Shown here: positions 25,525-34,167 of the stretch, one piece after another
How positions within the stretch are numbered: position 1 is the first letter of the stretch
Layout of the letters: each line of letters opens with the position of its first letter
Origin: Oscillospiraceae bacterium
Lineage (GTDB): Bacteria; Bacillota; Clostridia; Oscillospirales; Oscillospiraceae
Direction of reading: 5' to 3'
Assembly: GCA_902787755.1 (NCBI GenBank)
Contig: CADAHL010000010.1
Coordinates: forward strand, 41,788 to 105,787
DNA: 64,000 bases
The notes under the pieces: generated by a model
The model's database searches: none
The model's input: the letters and a program-made list of their open reading frames with translations, nothing else
What the model was told of the DNA's origin: nothing
Program-made: the position numbers and the translations under genes

Positions 25525-26451
25525 TCAGACACCTCCCAGGGGTTTCACGCGGGTCAGGCGCTCCAGATAAGGCGAGAGAATGTTCATGCACAGGATGGAG
25601 AAGGACACGCCCTCCGGATAGGAGAAGAATTGACGGATCACCACAGTGAGGATGCCGCAGCCCAGGGCGAAGAGCATTTTGGCTCTCAGGCTCAGGGGCG
25701 TGGAGGCATAATCGGTGGCCATGAAGATGGCGCCCAGGAACAGGCCGCCGCCCAGGGTCTGATACAGGGCCAGCTGGAAGCTGCCCTCGAAAATCAGAGA
25801 CAGGACGAAAACGGTGCCGATGAAGATGGCGGGCACCTGCCAGCGGATCACCTTGCGGAGGATCAGATAGCCGCCGCCCAGGATCAGGGCCAGCACGCAG
25901 GTCTCGCCGATGGCGCCGCCGCGCAGGCCCAGGAACATATCCAGCAGGCTGGGGAGTTCTTCCGTGGCGCCCTTGCCCAGCAGCTCCAGCGGAGTGGCGG
26001 AGCTCACGGCGTCCACGCCCTGGGGCATAGCGCCGCCGGCAACGGCGGAGAAGGCCAGAAGCATGAAGATACGGGCCGTGATGGCGGGGTTGGCAAAGTT
26101 CCGGCCCAGGCCGCCGAAGAGGCATTTGACCACTACGATGGCGAAGACGGAACCCACGGCGCACTGCCACAGAGGCACGTTGGTGCTCAGGTTCAGGCCC
26201 AGCAGCAGGCCGGTGACCACAGCGCTCAGATCACTGACGGTGAGGCTTTTCCGGGTAATGACGCAGAAGAGAGCTTCCGCGAATACGGCAGCCAGGCAGC
26301 AGGTCAGCAGGATCCATAGGGCCTTCATCCCGAAGATCCAGACCGCAGCCACACAGGCGGGCAGCAGGGCCAGGATCACGTCCAGCATGATCCGTCTGCT
26401 GTTGTCCTTGCTGTGAATATGCGGGCCGGCAGACATGATGGGTTTATCCAT
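25525..26451 (-). CDS. rnfD: RNF complex membrane subunit RnfD
   Basis: Integral membrane flavoprotein subunit, 308 residues with about nine helices. It opens with AGPHIHSKDNSRRIMLDVILALLP, the classic RnfD/NqrB start, and has the FMN attachment motif in AVSSATPLELL (acceptor threonine) and GGLGRNFANPAITAR. It starts 4 bp after rnfC. Confidence 0.93.
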   Translation of the reverse strand: MDKPIMSAGPHIHSKDNSRRIMLDVILALLPACVAAVWIFGMKALWILLTCCLAAVFAEALFCVITRKSLTVSDLSAVVTGLLLGLNLSTNVPLWQCAVGSVFAIVVVKCLFGGLGRNFANPAITARIFMLLAFSAVAGGAMPQGVDAVSSATPLELLGKGATEELPSLLDMFLGLRGGAIGETCVLALILGGGYLILRKVIRWQVPAIFIGTVFVLSLIFEGSFQLALYQTLGGGLFLGAIFMATDYASTPLSLRAKMLFALGCGILTVVIRQFFSYPEGVSFSILCMNILSPYLERLTRVKPLGGV

Positions 26452-26454
26452 GGC

Positions 26455-27798
26455 TTACTTCCCCCCTTCTTTCTGCGCTTTCTCCCAGTTGCGGATCCAG
26501 CCCCGGGCGGCGGTGTTGTTCTCCGCCAGCGGCCGGTGGGCCGGGCACACGTAGGAGCAGCAGCCGCATTCCATGCAGACGTTGACCTGTTCCTTCTGCA
26601 GGATGGCGGCGCGCTGGGCGTCCATCCCCTCGGGCAGCTCCATGGCGTTGGAGAAAGCGACCGGGTTCAGGCCCAGCGGGCAGACGGAGACGCAGCGCCC
26701 GCAGTGGATGCAGGGCGTAGGCTCGGCCTTCTGCGCGTCCTTCTGATTCATAATGACAACGGCGTTGGTGGCCTTGAGGATCACGGAATCCAGGGACTCC
26801 TGGGTCTTGCCCATCATCGCCCCGCCGAAGATGATCTTGCCCGGCTCCTCTTTCAGGCCGCCGCAGGCCTCCACCACATCGCGCACAGACACGCCGATGG
26901 GGACGATCAGGTTCTTGGGTTCCTTCACCGCGGAGCCCTCCACGGTGATGATCCGCTCCACCATGGGCATGCCGGTGACAAAGTACTCGGCCATCTTCGC
27001 CAGAGAGGAGACGTTGATGATCAGCACACCCAGAGAAGCCATACGCTGGCCCTTCTCCACCACCTTGCCGGTGGCGTTATACAGCAGCACCTGCTTGGCG
27101 CCCTGGGGATAGACGCTGCCAAGCTCCATGATCTTCACGGCCGGGTCGTCCCGGAACCGCTCCTTCAGAGCCTGGATGGCGTCGGGCTTGTTCTTTTCGA
27201 TGCCGATGATATATTCCTCGCTGCCCAGGTATTTCTTGAGCAGCTCGATCCCCTTCTGGATCAGATCGCCGTGCTCCAGCATGAGACGGTGGTCACTGGT
27301 GATGAAGGGCTCGCATTCGGCGCCGTTGATGAGGATGGTCTGGATATGGGCCTTCTGGGCCGCGGAGAGCTTTGCCCACACGGGATAAGCCGCGCCTCCC
27401 AGACCCACCACGCCGCTCTGCCGTACGCACTGGAGAAACTCATCCAGATTCGCAGGCTCGGGCAGCTTCAGGTCGGGACACTTTTCCATCTTGCCGTCGG
27501 ATTCGATGCGGATGGCCGTGGCCTTCCGTCCGCCGCTCATATAGGGCTCGATGGCCTTGACGGTGCCGGAGACCGAGGCGTGGATGTTGGAGCTGCCGCG
27601 GTCCTTCTCGGCCGCGATCAGCTGCCCTACGGTCACATGATCTCCCACCTGCACCACCGGCTCGGAATGGACGCCGGAGTGGGACGTCATGGGAGAGCAG
27701 GGGATCAGCACTTCCTTGGGCAGAGGCATGCGCACGGCCGCCATCGGCGCCGTGCTTTTCAAATGGGGTAATTTCAGGCTCGAGATGGTTCTTTTCAA
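26455..27798 (-). CDS. rnfC: RNF complex peripheral subunit RnfC
   Basis: Cytoplasmic NADH-interacting subunit, 447 residues. It contains the N-terminal barrel-sandwich region, the nucleotide-binding part with GVVGLGGAAYPVWAK and INGAECEPFITSDHRLMLE, a SLBB-like region, and two [4Fe-4S] motifs CIHCGRCVSVCP and CMECGCCSYVCP near the C terminus. The start is TTG 27798 with AGGAGGCGGG 8 bases upstream. It is the first Rnf gene after apbE. Confidence 0.94.
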   Translation of the reverse strand: MKRTISSLKLPHLKSTAPMAAVRMPLPKEVLIPCSPMTSHSGVHSEPVVQVGDHVTVGQLIAAEKDRGSSNIHASVSGTVKAIEPYMSGGRKATAIRIESDGKMEKCPDLKLPEPANLDEFLQCVRQSGVVGLGGAAYPVWAKLSAAQKAHIQTILINGAECEPFITSDHRLMLEHGDLIQKGIELLKKYLGSEEYIIGIEKNKPDAIQALKERFRDDPAVKIMELGSVYPQGAKQVLLYNATGKVVEKGQRMASLGVLIINVSSLAKMAEYFVTGMPMVERIITVEGSAVKEPKNLIVPIGVSVRDVVEACGGLKEEPGKIIFGGAMMGKTQESLDSVILKATNAVVIMNQKDAQKAEPTPCIHCGRCVSVCPLGLNPVAFSNAMELPEGMDAQRAAILQKEQVNVCMECGCCSYVCPAHRPLAENNTAARGWIRNWEKAQKEGGK

Positions 27799-27844
27799 TA
27801 CTCCCGCCTCCTAATCGTGATACATGGTATTCAAAACTCTTTGC

Positions 27845-28921
27845 TCAGTGATTGGCTTCCTCCGGGGCGATCAGCTCTTCGAGCCCCGGGGTCCAGCGCT
27901 GCTCCCCGTCGGGCATGATCCACAGGACCTCCACGCCCTCCAGGCTCTCTGCCAGGGCGCAGGACTCCTCATAGGGCATGCAGTACAGGGCGGTGGAGAG
28001 GGCGTCGGCCAGGCCGCTGTCCTTTGTCACCACGCTGATAGCGGCGTAGTAGGCCGCCGGATACAGGGTGTCCTTATCAATAATATGGTGGTAGCGCTGC
28101 CCGTCTACGGTATAATACCTCTCGTAGGCGCCGGAGCTGACACAGGCGGTATCCTGCAGCCGCAGCCGTAGGGCGAAGTCACCGTCGTTGGGCTGCAGCG
28201 GATCCCGGATCCCGGTGACCCAGCCGGTACCGTCCGGCCGGGAGCCCAGGATGCGGATATTCCCGCCGATGTTGAGCACATAGCTCTCCACGCCCTCCGC
28301 CTCCAGGGCCCGGGCCGCCATCTCGGTGGCGTAGCCCTTGCCGACAGCGCCCACGTCGATGGACGCCTGCGGGTCGGAGATCCGCGCGGTCCCCCGCTCT
28401 TCATCCAGCTCCAGAAGCTCGATGCCGCAGTGTCGGGCCGCCTCCTCCAGGACCTGAGGCTCCGGCAGTCTGGCCTTCGTCGGATCGGCGGAGGCCTCCT
28501 CCCGGCAATCGTGCCACAGATGCAGCACCGAGCCCAGCATCACGTTCATCTCTCCCCCGGTCAGCTCGTAAAGCTGGCGGCAGTAGAGCAGAAACTCCAT
28601 CAGTTCAGGGGCGATCTCCAGCGCTTCTCCCCCGGCGTTTCTGTTGAGCGTGCACAGGTTGTTCTTCCCGGAATATTCATGGTAGATGTCAAAGAGCTGA
28701 TGGTATTCTTCCAGAATATGCGAAACTTCGGCAGAACGGTCCGCAAACTGTTCTGCCGAATCTCCTGCGTAGCTATAGACAAACGAGACGGTATCAAAGA
28801 ATCCGAAATAGGACTTTCCCACCGGCTCACTGCTTTTCTCCGCTCTGCTCCCGCAGCCGCAGAGAGCGGCTGCGAGACACAGGGCGCAGCAGAGGGCGAC
28901 GATCCTTTGAACACGTTTCAA
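27845..28921 (-). CDS. apbE: FAD:protein FMN transferase ApbE, lipoprotein form
   Basis: Extracytoplasmic enzyme that covalently links FMN to Thr/Ser residues of RnfG, RnfD and similar flavoproteins, 358 residues. A lipoprotein signal (VALCCALCLAAALCGCG) precedes the ApbE domain: MNVMLGSVLHLWHDC, IDVGAVGKGYATEMAARAL, VLNIGGNIRILG, and TACVSSGAYERYYTVDG with HHIIDKDTLYPA and SGLADALSTALYCM for the magnesium and FAD site. It begins with TTG 28921 behind GGCGGAGG. Its location between the lipoprotein and rnfC points to these as its clients. Confidence 0.94.
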   Translation of the reverse strand: MKRVQRIVALCCALCLAAALCGCGSRAEKSSEPVGKSYFGFFDTVSFVYSYAGDSAEQFADRSAEVSHILEEYHQLFDIYHEYSGKNNLCTLNRNAGGEALEIAPELMEFLLYCRQLYELTGGEMNVMLGSVLHLWHDCREEASADPTKARLPEPQVLEEAARHCGIELLELDEERGTARISDPQASIDVGAVGKGYATEMAARALEAEGVESYVLNIGGNIRILGSRPDGTGWVTGIRDPLQPNDGDFALRLRLQDTACVSSGAYERYYTVDGQRYHHIIDKDTLYPAAYYAAISVVTKDSGLADALSTALYCMPYEESCALAESLEGVEVLWIMPDGEQRWTPGLEELIAPEEANH

Positions 28922-28946
28922 GTCGGTATCCTCCGCCGGAAGGATC

Positions 28947-29948
28947 TTACTTGGCGTTGCCGGCAGCCTTGACCAGAACGTTGATCATGCCGTCCACGCT
29001 GATGGAGACGGAGGCGTACAGGGTCTCGTCGGCGACGACATGGTGGCCCTCTTCGTTCACAGTGGTCTCAGTGCTCTCCAGCTCAGCGGGGGTCTTGCCA
29101 ACGGCGTAGGCCACGAAGGAAGCGGCCTGCTCATACCACTCGTGAGTGGCGTCGGAGAAGGCGACCATGTTGTAGCCTTCCTTCAGCTCGCGCTTGGTAC
29201 CGTTGAACTTGGTCTCAACGATCTCACCGGCGGTGTTGATGGTGATCTGGGGCTGGGTGGCGTCGGTCAGGGCGGCCAGGATCTTACCGTCAGATCCCAG
29301 AACCACAGCGCCAAACTCGGAGTACATCTTCACAACACCGTCAGCGTCGGCGGTGGCGGCGGTGGACTCGTCAGCGGTGGAGTTGATGGCCAGGCCCAGG
29401 GTGAAGGTGTCGGCAGTGGAGAAGCTCATGCCCTGCTCGTCGTTGCAGGCCTTGGCAACAGCTTCCTGGAAGTCGCTGATGGAGATGGAGACGGATGCGT
29501 ACAGGGTCTCGTCGGTGGCAACGGTGTGGCCCTCGTCGTTGACGGTAGTGGCGATGCCCAGGATCTCGTCGGCAGTCTTGCCGATGCAGTACTGCTCGAA
29601 GTTGTCGGCCTGCTGATACCACTCCAGAGTGGCGTCGGAGAACTTGACCATGTTGTAGTCGTCGCCCTTCTCGTACTTGGACAGGAAGGTGGCGTCGGCA
29701 GCGACAGCGCCGTCGGTCACGTCCATCTTGTTCTGGGCGCAGTCGATCTGGCAGGCAACAATCTTGTTGTCCTTGTCCAGAACCACGGCGGCCACAGTGG
29801 CGTCGACCTGGGCGTTGTTGGTGTCAGAGCTGTCCATGTTCAGGGTAATGCCCATACCCAGCTTGTACTCGGCAGGAGCGGAGCCGCCGCAGGCGGCCAG
29901 CGCCAGGACCATCGTCAGTGCCAGGAGCATTGCGATCATCTTTTTCAT
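28947..29948 (-). CDS. PplA-like lipoprotein with internal duplication
   Basis: First gene of the operon; 333 residues. Lipoprotein signal with cleavage before C20 (LAACGG) and then two similar halves of about 130-150 residues. Each half has GxDYNMVxFSDATxEWYxQA, GKTxxE(I/L), TTVN(D/E)EGH and ETLYASVSIS. This order resembles the flavinylated halves of Listeria PplA (YxM, EWxxQ, GKT, then a (S/A)GAT motif). Here the aligned motif is ASVS in both halves, so covalent FMN on Thr is not expected; Ser is possible. Probably an extracellular electron carrier or a structural partner of the operon's flavoproteins. Family assignment moderate. Confidence 0.7.
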   Translation of the reverse strand: MKKMIAMLLALTMVLALAACGGSAPAEYKLGMGITLNMDSSDTNNAQVDATVAAVVLDKDNKIVACQIDCAQNKMDVTDGAVAADATFLSKYEKGDDYNMVKFSDATLEWYQQADNFEQYCIGKTADEILGIATTVNDEGHTVATDETLYASVSISISDFQEAVAKACNDEQGMSFSTADTFTLGLAINSTADESTAATADADGVVKMYSEFGAVVLGSDGKILAALTDATQPQITINTAGEIVETKFNGTKRELKEGYNMVAFSDATHEWYEQAASFVAYAVGKTPAELESTETTVNEEGHHVVADETLYASVSISVDGMINVLVKAAGNAK

Positions 29949-30011
29949 TTTGTTCGATCTCCTATTTTCAAGATATTGTATCCCGATTTCCTCTTCCTCG
30001 GGATCATGGAT

Positions 30012-30040
30012 ATTTTACCATCGGGCAGGCAAATAGTCAA
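30012..30040 (-). promoter_or_regulatory. Promoter of the RNF/EET operon
   Basis: On the minus strand TTGACT (30035-30040) and TAAAAT (30012-30017) are 17 bp apart, about 64 bp upstream of the lipoprotein start. Two further TTGACT copies lie at 30054-30059 and 30079-30084. The rest of 29949-30270 is AT-rich and holds no gene. Confidence 0.72.
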
Positions 30041-30270
30041 TTGTTTAACGGGTAGTCAAATGCACAAATCTGGGCAAAAGTCAACGGAAAAAACGGGCTT
30101 TTCCCGTCAAAATGCCGAAAGACTGACTTTCCCCTTTTTCGGCGGAAAAGTGATATATTCCTGTAAAATTTTGTCGTTAGCGAAACTTAACTCTATGATT
30201 TTTCACCCTGTTCGTCTCTCTGTTCCCAATCCCTTCAGCATTCTGCCGGAGGAGTCCGAAGGCGCGGAAA

Positions 30271-30299
30271 GCGCCGCGGAGAGGGTTTCTCCGCGGCGC
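30271..30299 (-). terminator. Hairpin after the PIG-L gene
   Basis: 12-bp perfect stem GCGCCGCGGAGA with a 5-base loop, 12 bp beyond the PIG-L stop. The T-run on the minus strand is short. Confidence 0.65.
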
Positions 30300-30310
30300 C
30301 CGGGATGCTC

Positions 30311-31084
30311 TTATTTTCCCGCCTCGGGGAGGCAGTGCATGTGGGTCTGGCCCAGGACCCGGAAGCCCTCGGCCCGGCCCTTCATAGAGCGAAGGCCGAA
30401 ATCCAGACTGCGCAGCGTCAGATAGGCCCGGATGGCCTTTCTCTCCCCGCAGCCGGGAGGAAACTGGCTCCTGTGACAGTCAAAGATGGCCTTCTCCTGG
30501 GTCTTCCGCCAGGGTCCCACCGCCACATAGCGATTGGGCTTCGCCGTCATATACAGGGCCAGGGCCTGCACCGGCGCGGCCTTTGCGCCGTACCGGGCCA
30601 TGATGTCTCCGTATGGCGCAAAGCAGGCAAGCTGCATGGCCGCCTCGCCCACGTTCAGATGGTCCCGGTGACACTCGCTGCTGACTCTGGGATCGGGGGC
30701 GAAGATCAGCTCCGGACCAAAGTCCCCGATCACCCGGGCCATGCCCTCCAGCAGCTCCTGTTGGGAGTAGAAGCCCCCGTCGCAGAGATCCAGAAAGCGC
30801 AGATCGGAGACGCCCAGCAGTCGGGCGCTCTGTCTGGCCTCCTCCTTCCGGAGCGCCGCCAGCTTATCTCCCCGGATCCCCTCCGGGGCGTTGCCGCTGC
30901 CGTAGCGTCCGTCTATACAGACAAGAAAGCAGATCTCCTTCCCCTCCGCGGCCAGCCTCGCCGCCGTAGCCCCGGCGCCGATCTCAATATCGTCCGGGTG
31001 GGGCCCGATGAACAGCACCCGCCGGAAGCTCTCCGGCCTGGGGATGGGAGCGGCGAAGCGCAGGACAGCCCCGGTCAGGCTCAT
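30311..31084 (-). CDS. PIG-L family N-deacetylase
   Basis: Zinc-dependent deacetylase of the LmbE/PIG-L group, 257 residues, cytoplasmic. The metal motif PHPDDIEIGAGAT is near residue 28, followed by RKEEARQSARLLGV and the second metal site with CHRDHLNVGEAA. These enzymes remove N-acetyl groups from amino sugars or their conjugates. It overlaps the preceding symporter gene by four bases (ATGA), so uptake and deacetylation of one glycoside is a reasonable inference. Confidence 0.88.
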   Translation of the reverse strand: MSLTGAVLRFAAPIPRPESFRRVLFIGPHPDDIEIGAGATAARLAAEGKEICFLVCIDGRYGSGNAPEGIRGDKLAALRKEEARQSARLLGVSDLRFLDLCDGGFYSQQELLEGMARVIGDFGPELIFAPDPRVSSECHRDHLNVGEAAMQLACFAPYGDIMARYGAKAAPVQALALYMTAKPNRYVAVGPWRKTQEKAIFDCHRSQFPPGCGERKAIRAYLTLRSLDFGLRSMKGRAEGFRVLGQTHMHCLPEAGK

Positions 31085-32574
31085 GCCTTGCGCTCCTGCA
31101 ATTCCCTGCAGATCCGGTCGTACTCGGCCTCGTCCAGCTTGTAGTGCTTCTTGTACAGGATATAGGACAGGAACATGAGCACGCAGGGGATCACGGTCAT
31201 GACCAGCAGCAGGCCCAGGCTCTGGCCGGGCTGCACACCCTGGAGCAGGGCGGAAATCTCGCTGGCCTTCCGCTCGGCGGTGATTTCGCCGGCGTTGGCG
31301 GCCTGCTCAAGGCCGGAGATGCCGTTGGTGTACTGGAGGATGCCGGAGACCATATAGGTGCCGGTGGCGATGGCCACGGTCAGAGCCGAGGCCAGCTTGG
31401 TCAGGAAGGGCCGCAGGGAGGACACGATGCCCTCATCCCGGGTGCCGTGCTTGTACTCGTTGTACTCCACGGTGTTCATGATGGAGATCATCATGATGAG
31501 ATAGAAGCCGTACTGGCCGAAGTTCGCCAGCATGTAGCCCAGGGTCAGGAACACGAACTTCAGGTCATAGCCGGCCACAAAAGCAGCGCCCTTGGACAGC
31601 GCCAGAGAGGGCACCAGCATCAGGGCATAGCCGATGCCGGAGACGATCATCAGCACGTCCATCAACTTCTTGCGCTGCATGTGACGGGAGATGGCGGGAT
31701 AGAAGAGCATGAGCAGGCCGGTGACCATCATGCCCACCATCTGGAACACGGTGAAGAAGCCGCCCTCATAGCCGAACTCCACGTAGATATAGGTCTGGCC
31801 CACGCCGGCCATCACGATGCCGTTGCCGATCTGCTGCAGCAGGAAGATGACCGCGATCCACACCAGCTGATCGTTGCCGGTGATGGTGGTCCAGATCTTC
31901 TTGAAGCTCACGGGAGGCACCGGCTCGTCATTGTAATTGCGCTGCTCCTTGACGCCGAAGATGGTGATCGCCAGGAACAGTGGCCCCAGGATAGCCATGA
32001 TCAGGGCAATGGCGCCGTAGGCGGTCACCGCGTTGCCGCCGATGGTGTTCTCGCCGGCGGTGAACATGGGGATGAAGGCCGCAGCCGCCATGCCGCCAAT
32101 ACCGGCGAACAGGGTGGCCCGGGAGGTAAACTGGTTGCGGGTGTTGGCGTCCGAGCTCAGGGCCGGCACCATGCCCCAGTAGGAGATGTCGTGCATCGTG
32201 TAGGTGATGGAGTAGAGGAAGTACATCAGTCCGAAGAACCAGACGAAGGCCCAGCCCTCCAGGCGTACGTTGAAGGTCAGATAGATGACCACGGAGGTGG
32301 TGACGATGCCGATGGCCAGCCAGGGCTTGAACTTGCCCCACTTGGTTCGGGTGCGCTCGATGATATTGCCCATGATGGGGTCGTTCAGGGCGTCAAAAAT
32401 TCTGGCGGCCACCATGATGCCCGTAATGGCGGACAGCTGAGCGGCAGTCAGATGCCGGGTAAAGAGCACGAAGGTCAGCAGATAGCTGGTCACCAGATTG
32501 TAGATCATATCTCTGCCGATGGTGCCCAAGGGGAAGGCGATCAGGTTTCTCCTGGTAATGCGTTTGTCTTCCAT
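31081..32574 (-). CDS. GPH-type sugar:cation symporter
   Basis: Second GPH-family transporter of the window, 497 residues and 12 helices. Family motifs are AARIFDALNDPIMGNIIERTR and DISYWGMVPALSSDA. It is co-translated with PIG-L and has a 17-bp spaced promoter at 32622-32650. Longer than usual because of a loop near residues 415-445. Confidence 0.9.
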   Translation of the reverse strand: MEDKRITRRNLIAFPLGTIGRDMIYNLVTSYLLTFVLFTRHLTAAQLSAITGIMVAARIFDALNDPIMGNIIERTRTKWGKFKPWLAIGIVTTSVVIYLTFNVRLEGWAFVWFFGLMYFLYSITYTMHDISYWGMVPALSSDANTRNQFTSRATLFAGIGGMAAAAFIPMFTAGENTIGGNAVTAYGAIALIMAILGPLFLAITIFGVKEQRNYNDEPVPPVSFKKIWTTITGNDQLVWIAVIFLLQQIGNGIVMAGVGQTYIYVEFGYEGGFFTVFQMVGMMVTGLLMLFYPAISRHMQRKKLMDVLMIVSGIGYALMLVPSLALSKGAAFVAGYDLKFVFLTLGYMLANFGQYGFYLIMMISIMNTVEYNEYKHGTRDEGIVSSLRPFLTKLASALTVAIATGTYMVSGILQYTNGISGLEQAANAGEITAERKASEISALLQGVQPGQSLGLLLVMTVIPCVLMFLSYILYKKHYKLDEAEYDRICRELQERKA

Positions 32575-32621
32575 TGCTTCATCTCCCGTATGTATGTATT
32601 GGTTTCGCTTTGCCTGTGTTT

Positions 32622-32650
32622 ATTGTACTCCACCGGCGCTCCCGGTGCAA
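32622..32650 (-). promoter_or_regulatory. Promoter of the symporter/PIG-L operon
   Basis: Minus-strand TTGCAC (32645-32650) and TACAAT (32622-32627), 17-bp spacer. Confidence 0.62.
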
Positions 32651-32684
32651 GGAGAATCGGTGTCAATCCCGGTTTTTTCCGGGC

Positions 32685-33287
32685 TCAGTCCTCCCGGCGC
32701 TCGGCGAAGTACAGGCCCACCTGCTTGAGCGCCTCGATCACGTCGGAGACCTTCCGGTCTTCCAGGGTGATGGCCCGGGACAGACCGGGGGTTTCCCGGG
32801 AAATCAGGTCCCAGGGCCCCTTCAGATCCGGGATCTCCTTCAGCTGTGCGGCTTCGAAGACCTTCCTCAGCGCCCGCAGATCCCCGCTGTGGCTGAAGGC
32901 GTAGATCTCGCCGAATTTGTATTTGCCCAGCTCGTTGCCGCGCTCGGAGGCGAAGCCGAAGCGGACCATTCCGTCGTGGATCAGCAGCGGGCCGAACAGG
33001 TCCAGCAGGTGTACCGCGTCGTTTTCTGAGATCCCGTCCAGGTAGTACACATCCACATGGAATTTTTCAATCGTTCCCTCGGGCAAGGGATTTTCATCCC
33101 GCAGATTGCTCGGCTGTTCCAGAAACAGAGAGAACAGCTCGCTGCCCTCCCGGCGCAGGAAGGTCCGAAACAGGCTGTCCAGCCGCTCGGCGCTGACATT
33201 GGCGTAGAGCCAGCTGCCGTCCCGGCGGTAGCCCTCCTGCAGGCTCTCGGAGCCGGGGATCTGAGCCCCCTGGATGATTTGATACAT
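32685..33287 (-). CDS. Protein of unknown function, 200 residues
   Basis: Soluble, mixed alpha-beta protein with no signal peptide or membrane segment. Notable stretches are IEKFHVDVYYLDGISENDAV, LLIHDGMVRFGFASERGNE and KYKFGEIYAFSHSGDLRALRKVF. AGGGAGAACG precedes the ATG at 33287. It starts 12 bp after the NUDIX gene and is presumably co-transcribed with it. I do not recognise the family; the reading frame is supported by start site, codon style and the tight spacing. Confidence 0.72.
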   Translation of the reverse strand: MYQIIQGAQIPGSESLQEGYRRDGSWLYANVSAERLDSLFRTFLRREGSELFSLFLEQPSNLRDENPLPEGTIEKFHVDVYYLDGISENDAVHLLDLFGPLLIHDGMVRFGFASERGNELGKYKFGEIYAFSHSGDLRALRKVFEAAQLKEIPDLKGPWDLISRETPGLSRAITLEDRKVSDVIEALKQVGLYFAERRED

Positions 33288-33299
33288 CGTTCTCCCTCC

Positions 33300-33803
33300 T
33301 CAGTACGGAAAGCGGTATTCGCCGTCGAAATAGCCATTGAGGAAGGCCTGGGCCAGACTTTCGGGCTTGATGGCGGCCCGGGCCTCGTCGATGGTGAACC
33401 AGCGCCAGGCGTCCACCTCCCAGTTGGGCTGGGCCTCGTGCTCTCTGACCGTGACGGTGAAGTTCAGCATCAGGGTGTTGGTCGGCGGAAAATAGTGGCT
33501 GTGGTTGAAGTGAACGGAGCTGACCGTCATGCCCAACTCCTCCCTGACTTCCCGGACCGCGGCGTCTTCCGCGTCCTCGCCGCGGTTTACATAACCCGCC
33601 ACCAGCACGCCGTGGGGGCGGCCGTACTGGCGGATCAGGATCACCCGCTCCTTCTTCTCGTCCATGACGATCATACTCACCGCGGTGTTGAACACCGGGT
33701 AGCGGAAGGCCCGGCAGGTCTCGCACCAAGGCACGATCCCCTCGGTCTCATGCTGTTTCAGGACCAGCTTTGTCCCGCAGTGCATACAATAATTCATCTC
33801 CAT
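33300..33803 (-). CDS. NUDIX hydrolase with N-terminal zinc ribbon
   Basis: A 167-residue pyrophosphohydrolase of the NUDIX family. The N-terminal ribbon has paired cysteines CMHCG and WCETC (about residues 5-30), as in NudC-like and related enzymes. The NUDIX box is complete: GYVNRGEDAEDAAVREVREE followed by LGM. The ATG at 33803 has AGGAGCGATAGGGGC upstream; a longer frame from 33830 is not needed. Substrate (dinucleoside or sugar nucleotide) cannot be told. Confidence 0.9.
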   Translation of the reverse strand: MEMNYCMHCGTKLVLKQHETEGIVPWCETCRAFRYPVFNTAVSMIVMDEKKERVILIRQYGRPHGVLVAGYVNRGEDAEDAAVREVREELGMTVSSVHFNHSHYFPPTNTLMLNFTVTVREHEAQPNWEVDAWRWFTIDEARAAIKPESLAQAFLNGYFDGEYRFPY

Positions 33804-33860
33804 GCCCCTATCGCTCCTTTCCCTTTTCATGCCCAGTATATCACAGCCCCCGAACCTAAA

Positions 33861-33893
33861 ACAAGGGACCCGGCCAAAAAGCCAGGTCCCGTT
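33861..33893 (-). terminator. Intrinsic terminator of the ribbon-helix-helix gene
   Basis: Stem GGGACCcGGC/GCCaGGTCCC with a 6-base loop; on the minus strand it continues with TTGTTTT. It separates the tiny gene from the NUDIX unit. Confidence 0.78.
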
Positions 33894-34070
33894 TCATTCC
33901 TCTTCAAACGTGATCTCTCCGTGGTCCTTCTCAAAAGCCGCGATCCGATGAACGATCATCTGCTCCAGTTCCCTGTTCTTGGTCCTGCCGTTGTACTCGG
34001 CGATAAAACCCAGCTTGTCCATGAGGATCGGGTCCACCCGCAGCGTAAAGTGACTTTTCTTTTCCGTCAT
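33894..34070 (-). CDS. 58-residue ribbon-helix-helix (Arc-type) DNA-binding protein
   Basis: A short gene that encodes an Arc/MetJ-fold repressor. The beta strand is SHFTLRVDP, helix A is ILMDKLGFIAEYNG and the second helix is RTKNRELEQMIVHRIAAFEK. The C-terminal end is acidic (ITFEEE). It is divergent from the 56-residue gene at 34168 with a palindrome between them, so autoregulation and control of the neighbour are likely. Proteins of this kind are common in phage and plasmid remnants of gut Clostridia. Confidence 0.8.
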   Translation of the reverse strand: MTEKKSHFTLRVDPILMDKLGFIAEYNGRTKNRELEQMIVHRIAAFEKDHGEITFEEE

Positions 34071-34135
34071 TGTGACGCCTCCCTGACGTAGTATTGACAG
34101 AATTGTAAAGTCAGATTAAGATAATGTGTGATTTT

Positions 34136-34152
34136 GACTTCAACATGAAGTC
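34136..34152. promoter_or_regulatory. Candidate operator between two divergent tiny genes
   Basis: Perfect 7-bp inverted repeat GACTTCA-ACA-TGAAGTC in the 97-bp space between the ribbon-helix-helix gene and the 56-residue gene. A TTGACA-like box lies at 34094-34099. Binding by the Arc-type protein is inferred from position only. Confidence 0.45.
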
Positions 34153-34167
34153 ATCGGAGGAAAGAAA

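Noticed and set aside
30035-30084. Three TTGACT copies upstream of the RNF operon as a regulator site
   Set aside because: Spacings of 19 and 25 bp are irregular and only the nearest has a matching -10; chance in AT-rich DNA is likely.
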